Source of the DNA: JAIVJG01 sp964236735
GTDB taxonomy: Bacteria; Acidobacteriota; Blastocatellia; Pyrinomonadales; Pyrinomonadaceae
Direction: 5' to 3'
Assembly (NCBI GenBank): GCA_964236735.1
Contig: CAXSFM010000004.1
Coordinates: 292,444-356,443 of the forward strand
Length of the DNA: 64,000 nucleotides
In this document: positions 35,908 to 45,153 of the stretch, in pieces
Layout: the number at the start of each line of letters is the position of its first letter
Position numbering within the stretch: the first letter of the stretch is position 1
Notes under the pieces: model-generated
What the model saw: only the letters and a program-made list of their open reading frames with translations
The model's database searches: none
Told to the model about the DNA's origin: nothing
Translations under genes and position numbers: made by a program

Positions 35908-36525
35908 CTATGAAATGCGTCGCTGTTTCGTGTTTTGATTGAACTGCGGAACCGCAGTCCCCGCCCCGGCACGCTCGATTTCTTCACGCACTTCTTTGAT
36001 CAGCGCAGCGCGAACGCGGGTTGTGAAACTCTTGTTGCGCCCTTCGGAGAGATGCTCCACATAGAGCAACATGCGTTGCCACGCAGATTCAAGCTCATCC
36101 GCGAGGCTCGAAATTTTCGTGATGTCGTAGGGGACGGCGACGTTCGTGCATCCGATGCGTGCGAAGACAGCGAGATAACGCGCCGTCGCGTAATCCGGGC
36201 ACGAGATGCGACGGCGGCCAACTTTCAACTCAACGCCCAACAGCGTGTGCTGCACTTCGACCGGCGCGCCTTTGAGAGAAGGCGTGACAATGTGCGAGCG
36301 CGTGCGAAGCGTCAAAACTTTCTGGATATAAATTAAGGCGGGGCTGTCATCGCCGAGATGATTTCTGACGCTCGCGAGAATCTCGTCGGAGGTTGGCGAA
36401 TGTGTTTTGACGCCGGACTGTTGCTGCTGCCCTGCGTTCTCTCCACCGTTCTTATTTTTAACGCTGGCCTTCATTGACATTCCAAACATCGGAGCAGCCA
36501 CGACGAGACGAACACTGTATCGCAC
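35908..36525 (-). CDS. Conserved-looking protein of unknown function
   Basis: Up to 205 residues; several ATGs in the first 18 codons (36525, 36489, 36480, 36474) leave the start open. A glutamine-rich linker precedes a compact alpha/beta domain about 45-190 (VEVQHTLLGVELKVGRRRISCPDYATARYLAVFARIG). I do not recognise the family. It lies 19 bp after nuoN on the same strand and may be read through from complex I. Confidence 0.6.
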   Translation of the reverse strand: MRYSVRLVVAAPMFGMSMKASVKNKNGGENAGQQQQSGVKTHSPTSDEILASVRNHLGDDSPALIYIQKVLTLRTRSHIVTPSLKGAPVEVQHTLLGVELKVGRRRISCPDYATARYLAVFARIGCTNVAVPYDITKISSLADELESAWQRMLLYVEHLSEGRNKSFTTRVRAALIKEVREEIERAGAGTAVPQFNQNTKQRRIS

Positions 36526-36544
36526 TGCCTGAGACGAGTCGCGG

Positions 36545-38155
36545 CTATTTCAAAGATGTGACAGCCACGACCGGCTGCGTCGAGCGAAAAGCGTTGAGAA
36601 TGCTGTTCGGGAAAATTCCCAAATAAATGACGCCGATCACCGTGATAATCAACGCCAGAGTGATACTCGCAGGGATACGCGGCGCGCGCCATTCGGTCGT
36701 CCGCTCGCGGAAAAACATGACGACGATGAGGCGCAGATAATAATAGACGGAGATCGCAGAATTAAGCACTCCGATGACGACGAGCCACGTATAGCCGTGC
36801 TTGAGCGCTTCACGAAAAACAACGATTTTGCCCATGAACCCGCCCGTCAAAGGCGCCCCCAACAAGCTCAACATAAAAATCGCAAGCGCGAGCGAGAGGA
36901 CAGGCGCGCTGAATCCGATGCCGTTGTAGTCTTCGATTTCAGTGCGCCGGTCACCGTTGCGCGCAATCAGTGTGACGACGGCGAATGCTCCCAGATTCAT
37001 CACCGCGTAGGTAAGCAGATAAAAAATGACGGCAGCTACGGCATCGGCCTGCTGCGCCGCGTCTGGGGCTGCGCCAGCGGCGACGAACCCGACGAGCACA
37101 TAACCGGCGTGTGCGATGGATGAATAAGCCAACATGCGCTTGACGTTGTTCTGCACGAGCGCGACGACATTGCCGACCGTCATGGTCAGAACAGCCAGCA
37201 CCGCCAGCGCGGCGAGCCAGGCGTCGTGAAGTTGCGCGCCGACGCTTAAGTTTTGCGTCGTTGTCGCGGCGACAAAAGGGAAGGCGAAGAGAAACACGCG
37301 CATGAATGATGCGAAGCCGGCGGCCTTCGGCCCTGCGGCCATAAATGCCGTGACGGGCGTCGGCGCTCCTTCGTAAACGTCTGGCGTCCAGACGTGGAAA
37401 GGAGCGGTGGCGACCTTGAAGCCGAAGCCGATCATCAGCATCGCCGCGCCCGCGAACAAAAGCGGCGGATATAATCCGTCGTTCAAGTGTTCGGCAATCT
37501 CGGCGATGTTGGTTGTGCCCGCCACGAACACATGCCGCCCCGCATCGTTCACGATTTCGTGCGCCGTCCCGCCGTAGATGAGCGCGATGCCGTAGAGCAG
37601 AAAAGCCGATGAGAACGAGCCGAGTATGAAATACTTCATGGACGACTCGTTCGAGCGCAGGTCAGTCTTGCGGAAACCCGCCATCACGTAAGTAGCGATG
37701 GAAAGAATTTCGAGTCCGAGAAAAAGCATCACGAGATCGCCGCCCGATGCCATCAGCATCATGCCGACGGTGGCGAACAAAAGCAGCGTGTGAAACTCTC
37801 CGGCGGGTAAGCCCTCCCATTCCATCCAGATCATCGAAACCAGCACGGTGAGCGCGGAGATGAAGATGAAGACGAGCGTGAAAGAGAGCCGCGTGCGATT
37901 GAGCAGAATCATGCCGTTGAAGGCGGCAGCCGGGAGACTGGAGCCGGCCTGCCATAACCAGAGCGCAGAGGCTGCGGACGCGGCGAGTCCGGCAAGCGAG
38001 ATGCCGCCCGTCACCCAGCGTTGCTGCGGGCGACGGATAAATGCATCAACCAACATCAACACGACGCCCGTCACGGAGAGGATTAACTCCGGCAACAGGA
38101 GCGAGAAATTGATGTCGGGCGACATCGCAAGCATGGCGAAACTAGGATTCATCAT
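36545..38155 (-). CDS. nuoN: NADH-quinone oxidoreductase subunit N
   Basis: 536 residues, multi-spanning antiporter-like subunit. KRMLAYSSIAHAGYVLVG is the family signature, with the proton-channel lysine. TAPFHVWTPDVYEGAPTPV is the second hallmark. A slightly long N-terminus is normal. Last nuo gene of the operon; 24 bp after the TlpA-like gene. Confidence 0.96.
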   Translation of the reverse strand: MMNPSFAMLAMSPDINFSLLLPELILSVTGVVLMLVDAFIRRPQQRWVTGGISLAGLAASAASALWLWQAGSSLPAAAFNGMILLNRTRLSFTLVFIFISALTVLVSMIWMEWEGLPAGEFHTLLLFATVGMMLMASGGDLVMLFLGLEILSIATYVMAGFRKTDLRSNESSMKYFILGSFSSAFLLYGIALIYGGTAHEIVNDAGRHVFVAGTTNIAEIAEHLNDGLYPPLLFAGAAMLMIGFGFKVATAPFHVWTPDVYEGAPTPVTAFMAAGPKAAGFASFMRVFLFAFPFVAATTTQNLSVGAQLHDAWLAALAVLAVLTMTVGNVVALVQNNVKRMLAYSSIAHAGYVLVGFVAAGAAPDAAQQADAVAAVIFYLLTYAVMNLGAFAVVTLIARNGDRRTEIEDYNGIGFSAPVLSLALAIFMLSLLGAPLTGGFMGKIVVFREALKHGYTWLVVIGVLNSAISVYYYLRLIVVMFFRERTTEWRAPRIPASITLALIITVIGVIYLGIFPNSILNAFRSTQPVVAVTSLK

Positions 38156-38179
38156 CTCAAACTCGAAATTTCCTAACCT

Positions 38180-38791
38180 TCATTCAATCTTCAAAGCGCA
38201 GGTTAATCGGTCTGAGCCGCGCCCGTTTTTTTTGTCGGCAAGCTTCGGGAGCAAAAGGTTGACGCGCCGGCGTATCAACGCTTTGAACTCGGAAATTTCC
38301 GAAGACATCCCCCTATGTGTGGGAGCGGAAAATTGTCCGTCGCGGTCGAAGAAGGCGACGACCGGGATGCGCGTCGTGTCGGCAAACTGGAGAAACGTCT
38401 CCATCGTCGGATCGCGCAAGACCGGAAATGTCACGCCACGCTCTTTGACGAAATCGCGGAGCAAATATTTCGACGCGCGCTTCGGGTCGTCAATGCTCAC
38501 CCAGAAAAATCTGACGGGTTGGCCTTGATATTCTTCCTTGAGTTCCTCAAGGGCGACGAGTTCCCAGTTGCACGGCGTACACCACGTCGCGCCGAATGAG
38601 ACGACGAGCACGTCTCCGCGCATCCCTGCAATGTCGTAAAGTTTCCCGTCCAGACCTTTCAAACGGATGCGATGGCTCGGCTGCGTCTGCGGCGCGTCCG
38701 TGCTCGTTTGCCTCGCATCGGCAATCTGCGTCGCAGTTGAAGCGCAGAGCAAAATCAAAAGCGCGAAGATGAAAGCAAATCTCTGAAACAT
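38180..38791 (-). CDS. TlpA/ResA-like secreted thioredoxin-fold protein
   Basis: 203 residues. Signal peptide about 1-25, then a thioredoxin fold with the active site WCTPC (about 70-74) and the cis-proline RIPVVAFF. The insertion between beta strands (WVSIDDPKRASKYLLRDFV) is typical of TlpA-like proteins. It may reduce apocytochrome cysteines for System II, whose ResA gene is otherwise absent in this window. It is embedded between nuoM and nuoN, an unusual place. Confidence 0.88.
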   Translation of the reverse strand: MFQRFAFIFALLILLCASTATQIADARQTSTDAPQTQPSHRIRLKGLDGKLYDIAGMRGDVLVVSFGATWCTPCNWELVALEELKEEYQGQPVRFFWVSIDDPKRASKYLLRDFVKERGVTFPVLRDPTMETFLQFADTTRIPVVAFFDRDGQFSAPTHRGMSSEISEFKALIRRRVNLLLPKLADKKNGRGSDRLTCALKIE

Positions 38792-38826
38792 TGTCGTGCT
38801 GCGTCATGCGTCGGGCGCGTTTAATT

Positions 38827-40446
38827 TCACTTGCTTGATGGCGCGCTGTTTTCGGCTTTCACATCGGAGTTGAAAGTGTTCTGCGTCTCAGGCGCGACGA
38901 GTCGCGTGCGTATCTCGTCAATGCTCAGGCGCGAGCGTTTAAGAAACGTGTTCGGATATGCTCCCATGAAAACCATCAGGCCGAGCAAGGGCAACAGCAG
39001 CCCGATTTCGCGCGCGTTCAAATCCAGCAGTCGCCGATTTTTTTCATTCGTGACGCGACCGAATAACACGCGCTGCAACATCCAGAGCATATAGACCGCC
39101 GCCCAGATGACGCCCGTCGCCGCGAGCGCCGTCGCCCACCAAGGCCACGTCACGCTCGCGGTGGAAGTCCACATGCCAAGCATGATGAGAAATTCGCCGA
39201 CGAAACCGTTTAAGAGCGGCAGTCCGACCGACGAGAGCGAAGTGATGACAAGGAGCGTCGCGAACCACGGCATCGGTTTCGAGAGTCCGCCGAACTCGGA
39301 GATTTGTCTTGTGTGACGCCGCTCGTAAATCATCCCGACGAGCAGGAACAGCGCGCCCGTCGAGATTCCGTGATTGAGCATTTGATAGAGCGCGCCCTGC
39401 ATCCCGATTTCTGTAAACGAGAACATGCCGAGCACGATGAAACCCATGTGGCTGACCGACGAATACGCGACGAGCCGCTTCATGTCCGGCTGCACCATCG
39501 CGACGAGCGCGCCGTAGATGATGCCGATGATGGCGAGCACGACGAAGAGCGGCGCGAATTTGCGCGAGGCTTCGGGGAAGAGCGCGAAGTTGAAACGCAG
39601 CAAGCCGTATGCGCCCATCTTGAGCATCACGCCGGCGAGCATCACGCTTCCAGCGGTCGGAGCTTCGGTGTGCGCGTCCGGCAGCCAGGTGTGAACGGGG
39701 AAGATGGGAACTTTAATCGCGAAGGCGATGGCGAACGCGCCGAAGAGCAGCGCCTGCGTGGTCGTCGCGACGCCGTTGTCTGTCAGAGACATGCGGCCTT
39801 TTTGTAGAGAATCAAGCAGCACCGTATAGTCGAACGTGCCGCCGATGGATGGCACTTGCTGCGCGTGAATCATGTAGAGCGCGATGATGCCGACGAGCAT
39901 CAGCAAACTTCCCGCCGCCGTATAGACGAAAAATTTGACCGCCGCATAGACTCTGCGCTCGCCGCCCCAGATGCCGATGAGCAGAAACATCGGAATCAGC
40001 GTCGCCTCGAAAAAGAGATAGAAGACGAGCAAGTCGAGTGAGACGAAGACGCCGATCAACGCCGACTCCAGCACGAGCATCGAGGCGTAAAAAGCTAAAG
40101 GCCGTTTCTCGAAGGCGTGCCAGCTTGAGAGAATCGAGATGGGGACGAGCAGCGTCGTCAACAACACGAGCCAGAGGCTAATGCCATCCACGCCGACGTG
40201 ATAGTGCGCGCCGATAGCGTCAATCCAGGAAACGTTCTGGACGAAGTGAAATCCGTCTGTTGTTCCCAGACCGATGTTATCGCCGAGCAGCAACAGCGAG
40301 ACAGCGAATGTGACGAGACTGAAGCCGAGCGCAATCAGGCGGAACTGATCTTCACGTTGTCGCCACGGCGCCCAATGATGCGCGGCGACGGCGAGCGCGC
40401 CGGCGAGGGGCAGGACGATCAGGATACTGAGCAAGTATTGCAGCAT
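38827..40446 (-). CDS. nuoM: NADH-quinone oxidoreductase subunit M
   Basis: 539 residues, about 14 membrane helices. PVHTWLPDAHTEAPTAGSVM and KRLVAYSSVSHMGFIVLG are hallmark motifs with the channel lysines; ESALIGVFVSLDLLVFYLFFE (key E and D/F residues) is the helix with the conserved glutamate. Proton-pumping subunit. Starts six bases after nuoL. Confidence 0.97.
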   Translation of the reverse strand: MLQYLLSILIVLPLAGALAVAAHHWAPWRQREDQFRLIALGFSLVTFAVSLLLLGDNIGLGTTDGFHFVQNVSWIDAIGAHYHVGVDGISLWLVLLTTLLVPISILSSWHAFEKRPLAFYASMLVLESALIGVFVSLDLLVFYLFFEATLIPMFLLIGIWGGERRVYAAVKFFVYTAAGSLLMLVGIIALYMIHAQQVPSIGGTFDYTVLLDSLQKGRMSLTDNGVATTTQALLFGAFAIAFAIKVPIFPVHTWLPDAHTEAPTAGSVMLAGVMLKMGAYGLLRFNFALFPEASRKFAPLFVVLAIIGIIYGALVAMVQPDMKRLVAYSSVSHMGFIVLGMFSFTEIGMQGALYQMLNHGISTGALFLLVGMIYERRHTRQISEFGGLSKPMPWFATLLVITSLSSVGLPLLNGFVGEFLIMLGMWTSTASVTWPWWATALAATGVIWAAVYMLWMLQRVLFGRVTNEKNRRLLDLNAREIGLLLPLLGLMVFMGAYPNTFLKRSRLSIDEIRTRLVAPETQNTFNSDVKAENSAPSSK

Positions 40447-40452
40447 AAAATT

Positions 40453-42870
40453 CTAACGAACGAGGAATGCGCTGTATGCGAAAAAGCCGATCAGAGCGAG
40501 CGCGCCGAGCAGGATGATGGCCGCGTAGCCGCGCACGTAGCCGGGCTGGATGAAGCGCGCGACAAAACCCATCTCGCGCAAGCCGCGACCGACGCCGTTG
40601 ACGATGCCGTCCACGACTCCCACATCAAAGATTTTCCACAAACCTTCACGCGAGCCGACTTTAATCGGATTGATGATAACCGCGTCGTAAACTTCATCAA
40701 CGTAATATTTGTTTTCCAGCAGGCTCGGCATCACCGTCAACGGCTTGCGATAGAACACGAAAACGCCGATGCCGATACCGACGGCAGCGATGAGAATTGA
40801 AATGCCGGTGAACAGTCGCTCCATACTGACTTCGTGGCTGTCCGGGACGCGCTCGCGCGCCGGTTCACCGATGCTGCCCTCGCCGACGGAAAGCGGCGAT
40901 GCTCCGTCGTGGGGTTGCGGAGTTGGCGAAAGCATTTCAACGCCGCGCGTTTGCGCGTTCGTCTCGCCGTCAGCGATTCGCGCGGACGCAGTGTGTCCCG
41001 CTGGCGATTCTTCGGTCGCATGAATCACGACCGGCTCAAGCGTTCGCTCGAAATAGTTATGAATTGCACCGCCACTCAGGGCGTAGGGCACGCCGAGCAG
41101 ACCGCCGAAAGTGGAGAGGACGGCCAGCACGATGAGCGGCACGGTCATCACCCACGGCGATTCGTGCGGGATGTGCGGCCCCGCTCCATGATGCGCGTGC
41201 GCCTCGTCGTCGTCTTTATCCATGTCATGCGCGTGCATGTCATCGTGTGTGGAATCGGCGAGCGTTAAATTATGCGCGCCTGACTTGCTGACAAAGCCTT
41301 CGTTGCGCGTGCTGACGTGGTCGCCGGCCTCGTGGTGCGAACGGTCACCTGCGGAGTCGGAGTGCGCGTCGTGCGTCGCGTCGCTTTTGTCGTAAGCAGC
41401 CGCGTGCGCTTCGTCCGCCTGTCCGCCCGCATTTGTTTCGAGGAATCTTTCTTTGCCCCAGAAAGTCATCATCATCAGGCGCGTCATATAGACGGCGGTC
41501 AGCAACGCGGTCAGCGCGCCGACGCCCCACAAAATTTGCGGGACGTATGAGACGCCGAGCGCGTCCGTGCTCCAGGTGCGCCACAGAATTTCATCCTTCG
41601 AGAAGAAGCCCGCGAAGATGGGAATGCCGCTGATGGCGAGCCAGCCCGTCAGCATCGTCGCAAAAGTGATGGGCATGTACTTTCGCAGTCCGCCCATCCG
41701 TCGCATATCCTGCTCGTGGTGCATCCCGTGAATGACGGAGCCGGAGCCGAGAAAGAGCAACGCCTTGAAGAAGGCGTGCGTCATGACGTGGAAAATCGCC
41801 GCGACGTAAGCGCCGACGCCGCACGCGAGGAACATGTAACCGAGTTGCGAGACGGTCGAGTAAGCGAGAACTTTCTTGATGTCGTTTTGCGCGATGCCGA
41901 TGGTCGCGGCAAACAGAGCCGTCGCCGCACCGATGAAGGCGATGATGAAAGTTGCGGTCGGCGCGTGCGAGTAAATCGCGGAGCAGCGCACGACCATATA
42001 GACGCCCGCCGTGACCATCGTCGCCGCGTGGATGAGCGCGGAGACAGGCGTCGGTCCTGCCATCGCATCGGGCAGCCAGACGAAGAGCGGTATCTGTGCG
42101 CTCTTGCCGGTCGCTCCGATGAAGAGCAGCACCGCCGCCGACGTGATGCCGCCCGCGATAATCGCGCCCCACGTAAAACTATCAACCGGCATCGCCGCGA
42201 TAATCTTTAGCGCGCTCGGCATGTCCGTCTTATCGAAGAAACTTATCGAAGGATGGCCGGCCTGCTGTGTCAGAAAAAAGACGAGCATGATACCGAGAAT
42301 GACGCCCCAGTCGCCGATGCGGTTGGCGATGAAAGCCTTTTTCGCCGCGTCGCCCGCTTCCTTGCGATCCGTGTAATAACCGATGAGCAAGTAAGAGCAC
42401 AGTCCGACGCCTTCCCAACCGACGAACATCAAGAGCAGATTGTCCGCCAGCACGAGCGTCAGCATCATAAACATGAACAGATTCAGATACGTGAAGAAAC
42501 GATAAAACCCTTTATCGTCGTGCATGTAGCCGGTCGCGAAAATGTGTATGAGTAAGCCGACGAAGGTGATGAAGCAGACGTAGATGCCGGACAGCCTGTC
42601 CATCGCAAAACCGAAGTCGGCGCGAAAGTTTCCCACCTGCAACCACGTCCAGAGATGGCTCATCACCGGCGTCGCCGCATCGTTCGTGAGCGCCGCGCCG
42701 TTCCCCGCAGTGAAGGCGATGAGAAAAGCGATGACGCACGACACGCCGACCGACGCGCACGCGACCGTGCCGATGAACGCTTCACTTCGCACGCGACGGC
42801 CAATCAACCAGTTGACCAGCGCGCCGACGAGCGGTGCGAAGACGATGACGGAGAGCAAGTGGTTAGTCAT
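40453..42870 (-). CDS. nuoL: NADH-quinone oxidoreductase subunit L with histidine-rich insert
   Basis: 805 residues, against about 610-660 for most NuoL. The core is normal: FVWLPDAMAGPTPVSALIHA and KVLAYSTVSQLGYMFLACG. Between about 475 and 570 lies an insert with about 15 histidines and many aspartates (HAHDMDKDDDEAHAHHG). A second variable insert (about 610-680) is rich in serine, proline and glutamate. Both should face solvent between membrane helices; metal binding by the first is possible but unproven. The C-terminal helices (lateral arm) follow. A palindromic repeat ends seven bases before the start codon. Confidence 0.96.
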   Translation of the reverse strand: MTNHLLSVIVFAPLVGALVNWLIGRRVRSEAFIGTVACASVGVSCVIAFLIAFTAGNGAALTNDAATPVMSHLWTWLQVGNFRADFGFAMDRLSGIYVCFITFVGLLIHIFATGYMHDDKGFYRFFTYLNLFMFMMLTLVLADNLLLMFVGWEGVGLCSYLLIGYYTDRKEAGDAAKKAFIANRIGDWGVILGIMLVFFLTQQAGHPSISFFDKTDMPSALKIIAAMPVDSFTWGAIIAGGITSAAVLLFIGATGKSAQIPLFVWLPDAMAGPTPVSALIHAATMVTAGVYMVVRCSAIYSHAPTATFIIAFIGAATALFAATIGIAQNDIKKVLAYSTVSQLGYMFLACGVGAYVAAIFHVMTHAFFKALLFLGSGSVIHGMHHEQDMRRMGGLRKYMPITFATMLTGWLAISGIPIFAGFFSKDEILWRTWSTDALGVSYVPQILWGVGALTALLTAVYMTRLMMMTFWGKERFLETNAGGQADEAHAAAYDKSDATHDAHSDSAGDRSHHEAGDHVSTRNEGFVSKSGAHNLTLADSTHDDMHAHDMDKDDDEAHAHHGAGPHIPHESPWVMTVPLIVLAVLSTFGGLLGVPYALSGGAIHNYFERTLEPVVIHATEESPAGHTASARIADGETNAQTRGVEMLSPTPQPHDGASPLSVGEGSIGEPARERVPDSHEVSMERLFTGISILIAAVGIGIGVFVFYRKPLTVMPSLLENKYYVDEVYDAVIINPIKVGSREGLWKIFDVGVVDGIVNGVGRGLREMGFVARFIQPGYVRGYAAIILLGALALIGFFAYSAFLVR

Positions 42871-42876
42871 ACACTC

Positions 42877-42957
42877 AAGTGATGAGTGATGAGTGATGAG
42901 TGATGAGTAAGAAGAGATGTATTTATCTCATCACTCATCACTCATCACTCATCACTT
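42877..42957. repeat. Perfect 31-bp heptamer palindrome between nuoK and nuoL
   Basis: Left arm 42877-42907 is AAGTGATGAG followed by three TGATGAG units; right arm 42927-42957 is the exact reverse complement; loop 19 bases. In the mRNA it forms a very stable hairpin directly before the nuoL start. The left arm with its flank (about 42868-42914) is repeated almost identically at 50052-50098. Confidence 0.95.
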
Positions 42958-42960
42958 CGC

Positions 42961-43263
42961 CTACAGTCTCAGAATGCTGGCCTCGTCAACGTCGAGCGAT
43001 TCGCTGTTGCGGAAGACGGCGATGATGATGCCGAGTCCGACTGCCGCTTCTGCCGCCGCCACCGTCATCACGATGAAGACGAAAAGTTGACCCGTCACGT
43101 CGGCGTAGTAGCTGGAAAAAGTGACGAAGGTTAAGTTGACGGCGTTGAGCATCAACTCGATGGACATGAACATCTGGATGACATTGCGTTTGATGATGAC
43201 GCCGGTGACGCCGAGCGTGAACAGGACGGCGGAGAGCGCCAGATACCATGAGATTGGAACCAT
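42961..43263 (-). CDS. nuoK: NADH-quinone oxidoreductase subunit K
   Basis: 100 residues with three membrane helices, exactly the family size. MSIELMLNAVNLTFVTFS carries the conserved glutamate of helix 2; VMTVAAAEAAVGLGIIIA carries that of helix 3. The two glutamates are part of the proton path. It starts two bases after nuoJ. Confidence 0.97.
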   Translation of the reverse strand: MVPISWYLALSAVLFTLGVTGVIIKRNVIQMFMSIELMLNAVNLTFVTFSSYYADVTGQLFVFIVMTVAAAEAAVGLGIIIAVFRNSESLDVDEASILRL

Positions 43264-43265
43264 CG

Positions 43266-43973
43266 CTAGAATTTCTCCCCTCGCGCGTTCGACGTGGATG
43301 CTGAGGCGTTATCGGCCTGTGCGATTTGCTCGCGCGCCAACGCCCGTCCGGTAACGGCAGTCAGTCCGGGTTGAATGGTTGAGCTGCCATCGCTGACGAG
43401 TTCAGGCGTGAGCATCTCGCCCGCCGTGCCGAAGTCTTCGCGGCTTTGCGGAATCGCCGATGAGGCGCGTCGAGCCAGCGTCATCGCGCCGACGAGCGCC
43501 ATCAAAATCAACACGGATGTCACTTCAAACGGCAGTAGGTATTCGGTAAACAGTCCCGTCCCGATGGACGTTGTCAGACCGACTCCCGCGTCTGGTATTT
43601 GCGTCGCTTCAACTTGCGCGCGCGTGCCGTGCAGCGTCAGCATGAATGCCGTCTCGGCGATCAACACGGTCGCCAGCCCGACGCCAATGGGAATCAGGTA
43701 GTGAAGTCGCACGGGGCGACGCACTTCGTCTTCCACGTTGAGCAGCATGATGACGAAAACGACCAGCACCATAATCGCGCCGGCATAGACGATGATTTGC
43801 ACGGCGGCGATAAAAGGTGCGGAGAGCGTCACATAAATACAGGCGAGCGAAAGGAAGACGCCGACGAGCGAGATGGCGCTGTAGAGCGGATTGCGCTGCA
43901 CCACCATTGAGAGAGCGCAGCCCAACGCCAGCCCGCCGAAGACGATGAAGAGTATGACGCTTGGGCTAAACAT
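43266..43973 (-). CDS. nuoJ: NADH-quinone oxidoreductase subunit J with soluble tail
   Basis: 235 residues: five membrane helices in the first 170 (IVYAGAIMVLVVFVIMLLN is the hallmark) and a polar C-terminal tail of about 60 residues not found in minimal NuoJ. It follows nuoH by 53 bp, a gap too small for the nuoI gene usually found here. Confidence 0.95.
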   Translation of the reverse strand: MFSPSVILFIVFGGLALGCALSMVVQRNPLYSAISLVGVFLSLACIYVTLSAPFIAAVQIIVYAGAIMVLVVFVIMLLNVEDEVRRPVRLHYLIPIGVGLATVLIAETAFMLTLHGTRAQVEATQIPDAGVGLTTSIGTGLFTEYLLPFEVTSVLILMALVGAMTLARRASSAIPQSREDFGTAGEMLTPELVSDGSSTIQPGLTAVTGRALAREQIAQADNASASTSNARGEKF

Positions 43974-44026
43974 AAACGGTTTTCAATTTTCCATCGCCAT
44001 CTGTGAACCAGCGATTGAAAACTGCA

Positions 44027-45058
44027 CTAACGAAACCAGAAGAAAGCGACGGTCGCTGTGATGATGACATTCAGAATTGCGACGGGCAGCAGAAACTTCC
44101 ACCCGAAGTCCATCAATTGATCGAAGCGAAAACGCGGCAGTGTCCCGCGCAGCCAGATATAAAGAAAGAGGAAAAAGAAAATCTTCAAAAGAAAATACAC
44201 GACGCCGAGCGCGGGAAACGTCGCGACGCCGGGGCCGTTGAACCCACCGAGAAAAAGCGTCGTCGCGAGAGCCGAGACCGTCAGCATATTGACGTATTCG
44301 GCCATGAAGAAAAGCGCGAACTTGAGCGCGCTGTATTCTGTGTGGAAGCCTGCGACAAGTTCGGTTTCAGCTTCAGGTAAATCAAAGGGCACGCGGTTCG
44401 TCTCGGCGATGGCGGAGATTAGGTAGACGATAAATCCGAGCGGTTGATAGATGATGTTCCAGTTCATCCCGTACCAGCCTGACTGCTGCTCGACGATGCC
44501 GTAAAGATCGAGCGTGCCGGACAAAAGCACGACGCCGACGAGCGAGAGTCCGAGGCTCAGTTCATACGAAATCAATTGCGCCGACGCGCGCAGACCGCCC
44601 ATCAGACTGTACTTGCTGTTCGACGCCCAACCCGCCAGCGCGATGCCATAGACGCCGACGGACGTAATGCCGAGCACGTAAAGCAGCCCAATGTCGAAGC
44701 GCGCCACGACGAGCGTCACGGGGCCGAGTATCGGCAGGTTGATGGTCGGGCCGAAGGGATAGACGATCATCGGCATGAAGGCTGCCGTGACCGCGATGAT
44801 GGGCGCGAGAAAATAGACGAACTTCGTGGACTTTGAAGGCGTGATTTCTTCCTTGAAGATGAACTTCAACAAGTCAGCGAAGGGTTGCAGCAGCCCGCCG
44901 TAACCGACGCGGTTCGGCCCCAGACGCCCCTGTATGAATGCCAGCACGCGCCGCTCGGCCAAGACCGTATAGGCCACAATCATCATCACCACCACGAACG
45001 CGATGTTGATGCCGACGAGCTTGAGCAGTCCCTGTATGTACGGGTTAGTCAAATCCAT
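44027..45058 (-). CDS. nuoH: NADH-quinone oxidoreductase subunit H
   Basis: 343 residues, eight membrane helices. AFIQGRLGPNRVGYGGLLQ and NRVPFDLPEAETELVAGF are the quinone-site signatures. It forms the quinone tunnel with NuoB and NuoD. A palindromic repeat lies between it and nuoG. Confidence 0.97.
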   Translation of the reverse strand: MDLTNPYIQGLLKLVGINIAFVVVMMIVAYTVLAERRVLAFIQGRLGPNRVGYGGLLQPFADLLKFIFKEEITPSKSTKFVYFLAPIIAVTAAFMPMIVYPFGPTINLPILGPVTLVVARFDIGLLYVLGITSVGVYGIALAGWASNSKYSLMGGLRASAQLISYELSLGLSLVGVVLLSGTLDLYGIVEQQSGWYGMNWNIIYQPLGFIVYLISAIAETNRVPFDLPEAETELVAGFHTEYSALKFALFFMAEYVNMLTVSALATTLFLGGFNGPGVATFPALGVVYFLLKIFFFLFLYIWLRGTLPRFRFDQLMDFGWKFLLPVAILNVIITATVAFFWFR

Positions 45059-45073
45059 AAACTAAATGATGAG

Positions 45074-45146
45074 TGATGAATGCGGAATGATGAATATAAA
45101 TTAGAGTTGTTGTTTTAACTCATCACTCATCATTCCGCATTCATCA
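45074..45146. repeat. Palindrome of the GTGATGA family between nuoG and nuoH
   Basis: A 20-base arm at 45074-45093 (TGATGAATGCGGAATGATGA) is matched exactly by its reverse complement at 45127-45146; flanking GTGATGA/CATCACT units are imperfectly paired. The loop is 33 bases. Confidence 0.92.
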
Positions 45147-45153
45147 ATTGTCT

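Noticed and set aside
42871..42960. CRISPR array in the GTGATGA repeats
   Set aside because: Units are 7 bases without spacers and form one inverted repeat, and no cas genes are present.
43974..44026. Hidden nuoI between nuoH and nuoJ
   Set aside because: The gap is 53 bp and no two-cluster ferredoxin frame occurs anywhere else in the nuo region.
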